Part shown: in pieces, positions 1-6,563 of the stretch | How positions within the stretch are numbered: position 1 is the stretch's first letter | Layout of the letters: each line of letters begins with the position of its first letter | Notes under the pieces: model-generated | Databases searched by the model: none | Told to the model about the DNA's origin: nothing | The model's input: the letters and a program-made list of their open reading frames with translations, nothing else | Position numbers and translations under genes: made by a program | Origin: DAOTYE01 sp034434915 | GTDB lineage: Bacteria; Chloroflexota; Dehalococcoidia; Dehalococcoidales; RBG-16-60-22 | NCBI GenBank assembly: GCA_034434915.1 | Contig: DAOTYE010000003.1 | Coordinates: 1-33,864, forward strand | Reading direction: 5' to 3' | Length of the DNA stretch: 33,864 bases

Positions 1-1
1 T

Positions 2-94
2 GACAATCTCCTGATGGTGAGCTCCGTGCTGGAGAACGCTGACCTTCCCCTGACGAAAGACAAGATTGACAAGATAGAGAAATCACTGGGGTAA
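2..94 (+). CDS. C-terminal end of an unidentified protein (partial)
   Basis: An open frame enters from the left edge and ends at TAA (92-94), giving the last 30 residues of a protein. The tail is charged and helical-looking, ending in KIEKSLG, with Leu/Met-rich residues before it. The fragment carries no recognisable motif, so no family or function is proposed. It converges on the MFS gene, whose stop lies only 8 bp further on. The frame is supported by its end position and by ordinary codon use; an accidental open frame of this length cannot be excluded. Confidence 0.5.
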   Translation, partial: DNLLMVSSVLENADLPLTKDKIDKIEKSLG

Positions 95-102
95 GGTGTT
101 TT

Positions 103-1389
103 CTACTTTGCCGGCTGGTATTGCCTGGGGCGGCGCGTCACCAGGATGGCGATAATACCGGGGATATATGATGCCAGGAAAACGGTGAAGGGCAGGCGGT
201 AGGTGCCCAGAGTATCAAACATGTACCCCGCAAAAAGCGGACCGATGGCACAGCCGGTGCTCTGCACCATGTTTACCATGCCCAGAATCGCGCCGTAAGA
301 AGCCAGCCCGAAGTTGATATTCACCAGCATGGACATGGTGGGCAGCCAGCCACCGTTGCCCAGCCCATAGATGATGGCATAGCACCAGATAAAAGCCATT
401 GAGGACTGAGCGTCTATGCCTAGGAGCATGAATGTCCCCATCCCCAGCAGGAAGAGGCTGATGGCGCAGGCGTATTTGGCGTGTATCTTATCACACAGCC
501 AGCCGAAAACAAACTTGCCGATGGCGCTCCCGATGCCGAGACCGGTAAGCGCACTGGATGCCTGCGACAATGGAAAGCCAATGTCCTGCAAATGCGGCAC
601 CTGGCTCTGGGTAACACCCATGGAGCCGTAGCCATTGATGAAAAAAGAAATCCCCATGAGCCAGAATACTGAGGTGCCCAGCGCCATCTTCAGGCTCAGC
701 CCCTGAGAAGTGGTACTGATTGAGGTTGGCAGAAGATTGTGCTCAGGCGCCTCAACCCCGTCCGGGTAAAGCCCCATCTCCTGCGGCCTGGTTCTGACCA
801 CGAGCAGTGTCAGGGGCACGAGGAGCCAGATGAACACTGCGAGCGCCAGATAGGCATTCCTCCAGCCGAATTGAGGGATAATACAGCCTCCCAGCAGGGG
901 CGCCAGCACCAGTATGCCGGCACCGATGCCCACTGACATGACGCCAATTGCCGTGCCGCGCCGCTTCTGGAACCAATTTGCCACCAGCGTGCTGGCAGGG
1001 ACCTGTCCCACGGTCGCCATGCCGGCGCCGATGAACAGGTAGGCGCCGTAATAGTGCCACAGGCTCTGTAGCTGGCTGAGAGAGGCAAAGCCGATGCCCA
1101 CAACGGTAGCCCCTATCACAGTGACCTTTCTCACGCCGTAGCGGTCAATGAGGCTCCCGATAAATGGCGCCGCCAGCCCGACCAGCAGGAAATAAATGGT
1201 GAAGGCAAACATGATTTCACCCCTGCCCCAGCCAAACTGTGATTGGAGCGGCTGGACAAACAGGCTGAAGACGCCCACACCACAACCGGAGAACATGAAA
1301 AGATATAAAAAAGCTACTGCCAGTATCCAGTAGCCGTGAAACAGTTTTCTCCGTGGGGAGGATGGATTTCTTTCTTCAGTATCACGCAA
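103..1389 (-). CDS. MFS transporter, monocarboxylate/oxalate-formate antiporter-like
   Basis: A 428-residue inner-membrane protein with about 12 hydrophobic segments in two halves separated by a polar loop near residues 205-235. After the second segment the loop reads GSLIDRYGVRK, a version of the conserved MFS loop 2-3 motif; the matching loop in the second half reads GWLCDKIHAKY. The overall pattern resembles the monocarboxylate-porter/oxalate-formate antiporter branch, so small organic anions are plausible substrates, but specificity cannot be read. The only in-frame initiator before segment 1 is TTG at 1387-1389, with a weak upstream AGGAA; a stop precedes it. A promoter lies about 40 bp upstream. 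No partner enzyme is adjacent, so the physiological role is open. Confidence 0.85.
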   Translation of the reverse strand: MRDTEERNPSSPRRKLFHGYWILAVAFLYLFMFSGCGVGVFSLFVQPLQSQFGWGRGEIMFAFTIYFLLVGLAAPFIGSLIDRYGVRKVTVIGATVVGIGFASLSQLQSLWHYYGAYLFIGAGMATVGQVPASTLVANWFQKRRGTAIGVMSVGIGAGILVLAPLLGGCIIPQFGWRNAYLALAVFIWLLVPLTLLVVRTRPQEMGLYPDGVEAPEHNLLPTSISTTSQGLSLKMALGTSVFWLMGISFFINGYGSMGVTQSQVPHLQDIGFPLSQASSALTGLGIGSAIGKFVFGWLCDKIHAKYACAISLFLLGMGTFMLLGIDAQSSMAFIWCYAIIYGLGNGGWLPTMSMLVNINFGLASYGAILGMVNMVQSTGCAIGPLFAGYMFDTLGTYRLPFTVFLASYIPGIIAILVTRRPRQYQPAK

Positions 1390-1430
1390 GGCTCTGTGTT
1401 TCCTGTTCTTATCTTGCTGGAAGTGTGCTT

Positions 1431-1459
1431 ATTATACGTTAAATTTCATTGAAGGGCAA
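1431..1459 (-). promoter_or_regulatory. Predicted sigma70-type promoter of the MFS gene
   Basis: On the minus strand TTGCCC (1454-1459) is followed after 17 bp by a perfect TATAAT (1431-1436), giving a leader of about 35 nt before the TTG start. The divergent gene at 1540 shares this intergenic space. A 6-bp inverted repeat TTCTCA-CATT-TGAGAA (1474-1489) lies upstream of the -35 box and could be an operator. Confidence 0.6.
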
Positions 1460-1495
1460 CAAACAGCCAGCATTTCTCACATTTGAGAATGCCCC

Positions 1496-1524
1496 TTGCT
1501 TTACATTATGTTTCAGTATATAGT
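1496..1524 (+). promoter_or_regulatory. Possible promoter of the secreted/membrane gene pair
   Basis: TTGCTT (1496-1501), a 17-bp spacer and TATAGT (1519-1524) stand just before the Shine-Dalgarno GGAGG (1531-1535) of the gene starting at 1540. The -10 is good and the -35 poor. The leader would be very short (about 9 nt) but would still include the ribosome binding site. Confidence 0.4.
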
Positions 1525-1539
1525 GGAGTTGGAGGGAAA

Positions 1540-2031
1540 ATGCGCTGGTTCTTTATTATCGCTTTTATCGTTGTCAGTTTGTTGCCCGCGCCGGTGGTAG
1601 CGCAGGTGGAAAAGCCGGACCTGATTTTGAGGCTGGCTCCTGGTAGCTATTTCAGTGAGGTGCATCCTGGTGAGAACCACAGAGCCTACATGGAGATTGA
1701 AAACTCCAGCAAGGAGGCTATCACTGGCATAAAGCTTTATGCAGACGCTCCCAGAGATTGGATTGTTGAGTTGAAGCCGGATAACATCGCTTACCTTGCA
1801 CCTGGCGCCATCCAGACTATTGACATAAATATCAAGCCGGCGAGCAGTGCCACCAGAAGGGAATACACGGTCACCATCATCGCTGAATCAAATCAGATGA
1901 CGCGGCGGGTGATGGGCATCTGGATGAGGGTGGAAAGGACATCTTCTCTCTGGCTCTGGATTGGCGTGGCAATCGGCGCCGCGGTCGTTGCCGGCTTTAT
2001 CCTTGTCTACCGGCATTTCGGGCGGCAATAA
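1540..2031 (+). CDS. Exported, membrane-anchored protein with a NEW3-like beta-sandwich domain
   Basis: A 163-residue protein starting at ATG 1540, chosen because GGAGG sits 4 nt upstream and a signal peptide follows directly (hydrophobic stretch, then PVVAQ near residues 18-23). The frame stays open upstream to 1483 but has no ribosome site there. Residues about 30-130 resemble the NEW3 (NPCBM-associated) domain: an all-beta region with the features 'Y.EIENSS', 'ITGIKLYADAP.DW' and 'LAPG..QTIDI'. A single transmembrane helix near residues 137-157 (WLWIGVAIGAAVVAGFILVY) precedes a short basic tail, so the domain should face outward. It is followed 35 bp later by a small membrane protein on the same strand. 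NEW3 domains often accompany exporters or glycan-active enzymes; no such partner is seen here. Confidence 0.75.
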   Translation: MRWFFIIAFIVVSLLPAPVVAQVEKPDLILRLAPGSYFSEVHPGENHRAYMEIENSSKEAITGIKLYADAPRDWIVELKPDNIAYLAPGAIQTIDINIKPASSATRREYTVTIIAESNQMTRRVMGIWMRVERTSSLWLWIGVAIGAAVVAGFILVYRHFGRQ

Positions 2032-2066
2032 ACCAGGATTTTTGTCAATGATGACGGGAGGAATTT

Positions 2067-2468
2067 ATGATTGAGCGGGTCCATGAGCACCTGGTCAGCG
2101 AGCTTCATACCAATGCGCGCACTGACACCATTTTTGTTATCACGGCTATTCTGCTTAACCTGATAACGCTGGGCATCAATTCCGGTGTCGCTTCATCTGG
2201 AGATAATGGCAGGTCAACCATCGTCATGTTCACCTTTGTCGCCCTCATCCTGGTGGTGAACTTTGTGGCGGAAATAGGGCTCATCAGGGGCAGGCAGATG
2301 AGAAAGAAACTGATGGACGGGCTCATCAAGATGTATAAAGACCAGGGCGTGGACGGCTATTATGACGTCAGCCTCATGGGCGATTACCGCACGCGGTATA
2401 ACCTGTTCATGCTGGCGGTCCTCTTCACGGGTCTAATTGCTATCATCATCCCCTTTGTGCTCAGGTAA
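2067..2468 (+). CDS. Small three-helix membrane protein of unknown function
   Basis: A 133-residue protein with three predicted membrane segments (about residues 22-42, 52-72 and 113-132). Between helices 2 and 3 is a charged stretch with RGRQMRKK and a YYDVSLMGDY segment, probably cytoplasmic. The start ATG 2067 is preceded by GGGAGG at good spacing. It probably shares a transcript with the NEW3-like protein 35 bp upstream, and its last 36 bp overlap the end of the convergent YgbA-like gene. I do not recognise the family. Real-gene support comes from the ribosome site, codon use and clean topology. Confidence 0.75.
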   Translation: MIERVHEHLVSELHTNARTDTIFVITAILLNLITLGINSGVASSGDNGRSTIVMFTFVALILVVNFVAEIGLIRGRQMRKKLMDGLIKMYKDQGVDGYYDVSLMGDYRTRYNLFMLAVLFTGLIAIIIPFVLR

Positions 2469-2807
2469 GGTCTTGCTTGCCCGGGATAGGGGATTTTTCC
2501 GGCGTTTGTCTATCAGGTGGAATAGCGCCAGCAATGGATGCTGTTGCATCATGCGCGGTCCGGAATAGCGCATGACCGCCCTGATTTTCTCCCGCATGGC
2601 GGGCTGATAGCAGTGCACCGGGCAGAGGGAGCACACCGTCTTGCCTTCCTGGAAAGGGCACTTATTCAGACGCTCTTCCGCATAAGCTAGAAGCTCAGCA
2701 CATTCCGGACACAGTCTTCGGCTCCCGTGCTGGTGGCGGCAGTAAAGAGCTATCATCACCCCCACCGTCTTTTTTTCCCGGGCTATCCTGGGGTGTTCAT
2801 TGCCCAC
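2433..2807 (-). CDS. YgbA-like 'nitrous oxide-stimulated promoter' family protein
   Basis: A 124-residue cysteine- and histidine-rich protein. The N-terminal REKKTVGVMIALYCRHQH, then LCPECAELLAYAEERL, KTVCSLCPVHCY and MREKIRAVMRYSGPRM match the pattern I know for YgbA (Pfam 'nitrous oxide-stimulated promoter'). In Proteobacteria ygbA is controlled by the nitric-oxide sensor NsrR; its biochemical job is not settled. The many Cys/His pairs suggest metal or cluster binding. The start is GTG (2805-2807); an ATG nearby is out of frame. TATAAT lies 5 nt upstream of the GTG on the minus strand (2813-2818) and no Shine-Dalgarno intervenes, which suggests a leaderless message. The 3' end overlaps the convergent membrane-protein gene. 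Confidence 0.8.
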   Translation of the reverse strand: MGNEHPRIAREKKTVGVMIALYCRHQHGSRRLCPECAELLAYAEERLNKCPFQEGKTVCSLCPVHCYQPAMREKIRAVMRYSGPRMMQQHPLLALFHLIDKRRKNPLSRASKTLPEHKGDDDSN

Positions 2808-2950
2808 AGCCTATTATAACAGGAGAAACTTAAAAGCACAGCTTTTGCCGGACAGATTAACGGATTCCGCCGTTCACCCAAACGCTGAGAATACTTTATG
2901 GCGCCCTGACCGGGAAGTCAGCAGTATCACCCCCGTTTTGGGGCATGAAA

Positions 2951-3934
2951 CTATAGTTTCAGAATGCGTTTGGCGTTCTGTGATAGAATCATCTGTTTTT
3001 CTTCTTCAGTGAGCGGGAGACGGAGTAGCTGTTCCAATTGGGGCTGAAGGGGTATGCCGGGCAAATCAGTGCCGAACATGATGCGTGAAACCCCAATCTT
3101 GCGGAAAATCCTCACCGCGTCCTCTTCCGCCAGACTGCGGCGGGCAACCACCGGTAGCTGGTCCGGAGCAGAGAACCCCTGCGAGGTATCAAAGTAGACA
3201 TTGGAAAACTGCTGCGCCAGCTCTACTCTCTCATCCCACCAGGCTGAACCCAGGTGTGCCAGGATGACAGTCAGCTTGGGGAAAGCCTTCAGCACTTTTG
3301 CCCAGCGCTGTGGTTCGGCGTAGTTCTTATCTTCCTCAGATAGCTTGTATCCCAGGGGATTGGGATACATGAAAACGAGGTGGGAATGAGGCCAGGGACC
3401 GGAATCGGACAGGATGGGCATGCCCAGTTGCTGGCATTTTTCGTACATGGGCCAGAACATTTCATCGTCCGGGTAGTAGGAAAACTGCCCGGGGTGCATT
3501 TTCACTCCTTTTGCTCCCTGGCTGGCTCTCAGGGCTACCTCCTCAGCCATTGCTTCAGGACCACCCAGGTCATCAGACATACCAATGAACGGAAGTAACT
3601 GCGGGAATTTCCGTCCCACACCACATCCCCATTCGTTCATTTCCCGCATCAATGGTCCAATCTGCTGACTGATTCTCTCTTTTTCTTGTCGGCGTTTATC
3701 TTCAGGGAGCTGGTCCAGCTTTGCTTTTTCATATAATGGTCCGCGATACTGTCTCGGCACCAGAATCATGAAAGCTGTCCTGGAGATGTTATTCATCTCC
3801 ATGTACTTGACCATTCTTTCCGGCGTTGCCCACCTGTCCCGCTCCCGGCGTCCCGGCAAGGGGAAGTAGCTTTTTTCCTCCTCAGGATTCCGGCAGAGGT
3901 GCACGTGCACATCAATAATCTCAAAATCTTCCAT
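2951..3934 (-). CDS. Amidohydrolase family 2 protein (TIM-barrel metal-dependent hydrolase or decarboxylase)
   Basis: A 327-residue protein of the Amidohydro_2 family, a soluble TIM-barrel group including ACMSD-like decarboxylases and lactonases. The N-terminal metal motif is DVHVHL (His10, His12). Later markers are KGVKMHPGQF (strand 4 region), TVILAHLG with its conserved His, and the C-terminal IMFGTDLPG, whose Asp is the usual catalytic residue. Length fits the family. An insertion near residues 65-95 is charged and helical. It follows the D-2-hydroxyacid dehydrogenase by 12 bp, so the two likely form one transcript and act on related carboxylic acids. The substrate cannot be deduced. The start ATG 3934 has GGGGG upstream. 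Confidence 0.85.
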   Translation of the reverse strand: MEDFEIIDVHVHLCRNPEEEKSYFPLPGRRERDRWATPERMVKYMEMNNISRTAFMILVPRQYRGPLYEKAKLDQLPEDKRRQEKERISQQIGPLMREMNEWGCGVGRKFPQLLPFIGMSDDLGGPEAMAEEVALRASQGAKGVKMHPGQFSYYPDDEMFWPMYEKCQQLGMPILSDSGPWPHSHLVFMYPNPLGYKLSEEDKNYAEPQRWAKVLKAFPKLTVILAHLGSAWWDERVELAQQFSNVYFDTSQGFSAPDQLPVVARRSLAEEDAVRIFRKIGVSRIMFGTDLPGIPLQPQLEQLLRLPLTEEEKQMILSQNAKRILKL

Positions 3935-3946
3935 GGTTTACCCCCC

Positions 3947-4993
3947 TTATTTAATAGCCGCCTGAAACTTCTTGAGCTTCGCCTGAAATTGTGGCTGGTT
4001 CCAGACTTCGCGGTTGACCAGACCCTCTGGCATTTGCCCTCTGATAATCTGGTTGACCTGCCGGTAGATTTGCTGCCACACCTCTTCCAGATATTCATCA
4101 GTGAACGCCATGGCGTGGGCGGTAGTGATGACATTATCCAGCTTGAACAGCGGGTTGTCCGGCGGTGTCGGCTCCTCTTCAAAGACGTCCAGCGCCGCTC
4201 CCTGTATCCATCCTTCCCGCAGAGCCCGGAGCAATGCCGCCTCGTCAACTACTGGTCCGCGGGCGGTATTGATGAGATAAGCCGTCTTCTTCATCTGGCG
4301 CAGTTCTTTTTCACCAATCAAATGACGCGTTTCTTTGTTCAGCAGGCAGTTTATGCTGAGGAAATCTGATTCCGCCAGCAGGGCAGGTAAGTCCACCAGC
4401 TTAACATTGACATCATCTGCCCTCTCCGGTTTCACATATGGGTCAAAAGCAATATGTCTCATGCCGAAAGGCTTAGCCAGCCGGAATATTTCCTGCCCGA
4501 TGTTGCCCAAGCCCACTGAGCCAAGCGTTTTTCCGGTCAGCCCTGTCCCGTAGCACTGGGCTACCTCGCTCCACTTCCCCGCGCGGGTCATCTGGTGCTT
4601 GGTCAGCAGGCGGGTGCTCAGAGCCAGCAAAAAGGTGATGACTGCCACAGCTACCGGACGGCGGACGGCGTCTGGCGTGATGCAGAGCATGACTCCTGCA
4701 TTGGTCAGGTCCGGGACATTCACCCGGTCATAACCCACGCCATTGCGGTGGATGGATAGGAGCTGGCTATTTCCGGTGAGGCTCTGCGCCGTCCACCGGG
4801 AGTAAGTGCGGGTGACCACCATGTCAAAGCTCTCTATCAGCCGCGGGGTAATCTCCGGCACCACCGCGGTGAGTATTTCACTCTCCACGTTGGGCATCTC
4901 CTGAATCATTTTTAACCCTGAACCGGGCAAGGCGAACTTACCGTCCTTACCCAGGAAATCCCTGGTGAAGCCGATGCGTACTTTGCGTGTCAT
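3947..4993 (-). CDS. D-isomer-specific 2-hydroxyacid dehydrogenase
   Basis: A 348-residue NAD(P)-dependent dehydrogenase of the phosphoglycerate/formate dehydrogenase family, reducing 2-oxoacids or oxidising D-2-hydroxyacids. The Rossmann motif GLGNIG lies at 161-166. The catalytic triad is visible: Arg245 in INTARGPVVDE, Glu near 274 in DVFEEEP and His293 in TTAHAMAF. The start is ATG 4993, with GGAGGG 9 nt upstream; the frame continues 56 codons further but lacks a ribosome site and a dehydrogenase-like sequence. It is the first gene of a pair with the amidohydrolase, and a promoter stands at 5043-5070. It could make or consume the acid handled by that partner. SerA is less likely because no ACT or regulatory domain is present. 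Confidence 0.88.
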   Translation of the reverse strand: MTRKVRIGFTRDFLGKDGKFALPGSGLKMIQEMPNVESEILTAVVPEITPRLIESFDMVVTRTYSRWTAQSLTGNSQLLSIHRNGVGYDRVNVPDLTNAGVMLCITPDAVRRPVAVAVITFLLALSTRLLTKHQMTRAGKWSEVAQCYGTGLTGKTLGSVGLGNIGQEIFRLAKPFGMRHIAFDPYVKPERADDVNVKLVDLPALLAESDFLSINCLLNKETRHLIGEKELRQMKKTAYLINTARGPVVDEAALLRALREGWIQGAALDVFEEEPTPPDNPLFKLDNVITTAHAMAFTDEYLEEVWQQIYRQVNQIIRGQMPEGLVNREVWNQPQFQAKLKKFQAAIK

Positions 4994-5042
4994 ATCGCTT
5001 TCCCTCCTGAACATTGAACCAAGAGGCGCTGGATGATAGCCA

Positions 5043-5070
5043 ATTGTAGCATAATTGAAGGCTCTGTGAA
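5043..5070 (-). promoter_or_regulatory. Predicted promoter of the dehydrogenase-amidohydrolase operon
   Basis: Minus strand: TTCACA (5065-5070), 16-bp spacer, TACAAT (5043-5048). Each hexamer matches consensus at five of six positions. The start codon is about 50 nt downstream, behind a strong GGAGGG. Confidence 0.55.
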
Positions 5071-5284
5071 TACTGAGTGAGGCAGACCAAACCTTATTTC
5101 TCCCGGTATCTGAGGCGTTTTTACCCTCTTCTTTACCCGGTGAAAAGGGTAACTGTGCCACCTATTGAAAAGGTTGATGATAATGGCGATATGAGAGTCC
5201 GGTTGCCATCCGCCTTTGGGGGCGTGGCGGAGCCGGGGCGGGCTTCATTTCTTCAGCATGGGAAGTTCTAGGTAACAGCAGATT

Positions 5285-5359
<75 letters not shown>

Positions 5360-5383
5360 TTGCCTTGAACTTGAGCCGTTTTT

Positions 5384-5412
5384 AGTATAATTCCCTCAGG
5401 GAAATAAGTCAA
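5384..5412 (-). promoter_or_regulatory. Strong predicted promoter of tRNA-fMet with palindromic spacer
   Basis: Minus strand: TTGACT (5407-5412), 17-bp spacer, TATACT (5384-5389), about 25 bp upstream of the mature tRNA 5' end. The spacer contains a perfect 13-bp palindrome, TTCCCT-C-AGGGAA (5391-5403), lying between the two polymerase contact sites; it may be a repressor or activator site. Confidence 0.75.
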
Positions 5413-5448
5413 GCGTGTTTCATGAAAAAGTGAATATTGGCAGATATA

Positions 5449-5477
5449 TTGACCTGACGCCGCAAATAGGTTAGACT
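5449..5477 (+). promoter_or_regulatory. Candidate promoter of the traR/dksA-lspA-rluD-gltX operon
   Basis: TTGACC (5449-5454), a 17-bp spacer and TAGACT (5472-5477) on the plus strand. It would produce a leader of about 230 nt before the first gene at 5713. It is the best-scoring plus-strand promoter I can find in the gap, though the -10 matches only four of six bases. Confidence 0.5.
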
Positions 5478-5661
5478 ATTGACGTGAACCACTTTGATAC
5501 CTCGTTCTTCATCGGGGACAGTTTGAAGTTGCCATTATACCTGTCAGTCAATGCTGGCGCAGGGGGTCTCAGTAGACTGCCTGCCAGTTGCCTATAGTTC
5601 CGGACCATACGGTCCCGTCAAAAGTTTCCGTAAACGATTAAACTTTACTGCAACATAACAA

Positions 5662-5676
5662 CTTATCTCAGATAAG
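5662..5676. promoter_or_regulatory. Perfect 15-bp palindrome, possible operator
   Basis: CTTATCT-C-AGATAAG is a perfect 7+1+7 inverted repeat, 36 bp upstream of the TraR/DksA start codon. It is too short and lacks a T-run to be a terminator. It could bind a dimeric regulator or form a small RNA hairpin before the ribosome site GGGAGG (5702-5707). Confidence 0.4.
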
Positions 5677-5712
5677 CAGGGCTCTACTCAAACTGATGAG
5701 CAGGGAGGAAAC

Positions 5713-6087
5713 ATGACTACCAATTTCAGCATCCAGCGCTCACAACTGGAGAGTGAAAAAAAGCGTTTGATTCAGGAGCTGGAAGACCTTAAAGCCAGCA
5801 GTACCCCCAGAGAGGAACGGCGTGAGGGTAGCCCCTTTGGTAAGAGAGAAGAAGAAGCTACTGAAGCTCTTGAACTTGAGAAACGCCTTGCTCTTGAGGC
5901 ACGTCTCAAAGGGCAGCTCGCTGAGGTGGAGCGCGCCCTGCGCAAGTTTGAGGAAGGCACCTATGGCAAATGCGATATCTGCGGCAAACCCATTGACCCC
6001 GCCCGCCTGGAAGCATTGCCCCATGCCACACTATGCATGACCTGCAAAGGCAAACTGGCTAAGGAGGGCAAAGGTAGAGCGTCTTAG
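5713..6087 (+). CDS. TraR/DksA-type C4 zinc finger protein
   Basis: A 124-residue protein. Residues 1-80 are a charged, probably coiled-coil region (repeated EKRL/ELE heptads), and a four-cysteine zinc finger follows: Cys87-x2-Cys90 and Cys108-x2-Cys111, inside YGKCDICGKPID and LCMTCKGK. This matches the TraR/DksA/YteA family, whose members reach into the RNA-polymerase secondary channel and modulate initiation. Classical DksA has acidic tip residues on its coiled coil; here the tip region (about 30-50) has EERREG and KREEEA, so mechanism by analogy is uncertain. The start ATG follows GGGAGG. The lspA gene begins 16 bp downstream, an arrangement I also know from other bacteria. It probably leads the operon. 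Confidence 0.9.
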   Translation: MTTNFSIQRSQLESEKKRLIQELEDLKASSTPREERREGSPFGKREEEATEALELEKRLALEARLKGQLAEVERALRKFEEGTYGKCDICGKPIDPARLEALPHATLCMTCKGKLAKEGKGRAS

Positions 6088-6103
6088 CACAGCACGGCGG
6101 AAC

Positions 6104-6562
6104 GTGCTTTTCCTTCTCATCGGGTTGATTATCATTGTTGCTGACCAGCTCAGCAAGCTCTGGATACGCGCCAACCTTGCCGATGGAGAGATGCTGTTCA
6201 GGGTCGGCTTCTTCCGCATCGTCCATATCCAGAACACGGGCGCCGCCTTCGGGCTTTTCCGCGATTATTCCTTCATCCTTCTGCTGGTGGCGTCAGCCGG
6301 CATGATAGCTATCCTTGTCTATGGCTTCATCGGCTACCGGCATTTCTCCTGGCTGAACAACCTCCCCGCCACCATCGCCCTCGGGCTGGTGCTCGGCGGC
6401 ACCGTGGGCAACCTCATTGACCGATTGCGTGATGGCTATGTGACTGATTTCATTGACTTTACCTATTGGCCCGCGTTCAACGTGGCTGACTCGGCAATCA
6501 CCATCGGCGCCATTCTCTTTGCATACGTTCTCTTGCGTTCCATGAGAGCGCAAAAGCAGTGA
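6104..6562 (+). CDS. lspA: Lipoprotein signal peptidase (signal peptidase II)
   Basis: A 152-residue inner-membrane aspartyl protease that removes signal peptides from diacylglyceryl-modified prolipoproteins. Four transmembrane helices are evident. Conserved blocks are VADQLSKLW (12-20), NTGAAFG (44-50), GNLIDRLRDGYVTDFIDF (102-119) and FNVADSAITIG (125-135). The catalytic aspartates should be Asp115 and Asp129. The length is slightly short of the usual 155-170 because the N-terminus begins close to helix 1. The start is GTG 6104, the only reasonable initiator near the family start; its ribosome site is weak, so translation may be coupled to the gene upstream. The following rluD-like gene starts 1 bp after the stop. 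Confidence 0.95.
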   Translation: MLFLLIGLIIIVADQLSKLWIRANLADGEMLFRVGFFRIVHIQNTGAAFGLFRDYSFILLLVASAGMIAILVYGFIGYRHFSWLNNLPATIALGLVLGGTVGNLIDRLRDGYVTDFIDFTYWPAFNVADSAITIGAILFAYVLLRSMRAQKQ

Positions 6563-6563
6563 C

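Larger units (their letters stand above)
5360..5712. other. Intergenic region between tRNA-fMet and the traR/dksA-lspA operon
   Basis: A 353-bp gap without a supported gene; frames are short and lack ribosome sites. It holds the tRNA promoter (minus), a candidate plus-strand promoter at 5449-5477, and a leader of about 230 nt. In the leader I see a small hairpin GGACC-ATAC-GGTCC (5602-5615), an AT-rich inverted repeat AAAGTTT/AAACTTT (5621-5646), and a perfect palindrome (5662-5676). No known riboswitch class is recognised. Confidence 0.6.

Noticed and set aside
5133..5152. Perfect inverted repeat TTACCC...GGGTAA considered as a terminator for tRNA-fMet.
   Set aside because: No T-run follows the stem on either strand and it is over 130 bp from the tRNA end; it may be chance.
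4994..5161. A 56-residue N-terminal extension of the 2-hydroxyacid dehydrogenase.
   Set aside because: The part before MTRKVRIGF has no dehydrogenase character and covers the predicted promoter; GGAGGG is placed for the ATG at 4993.
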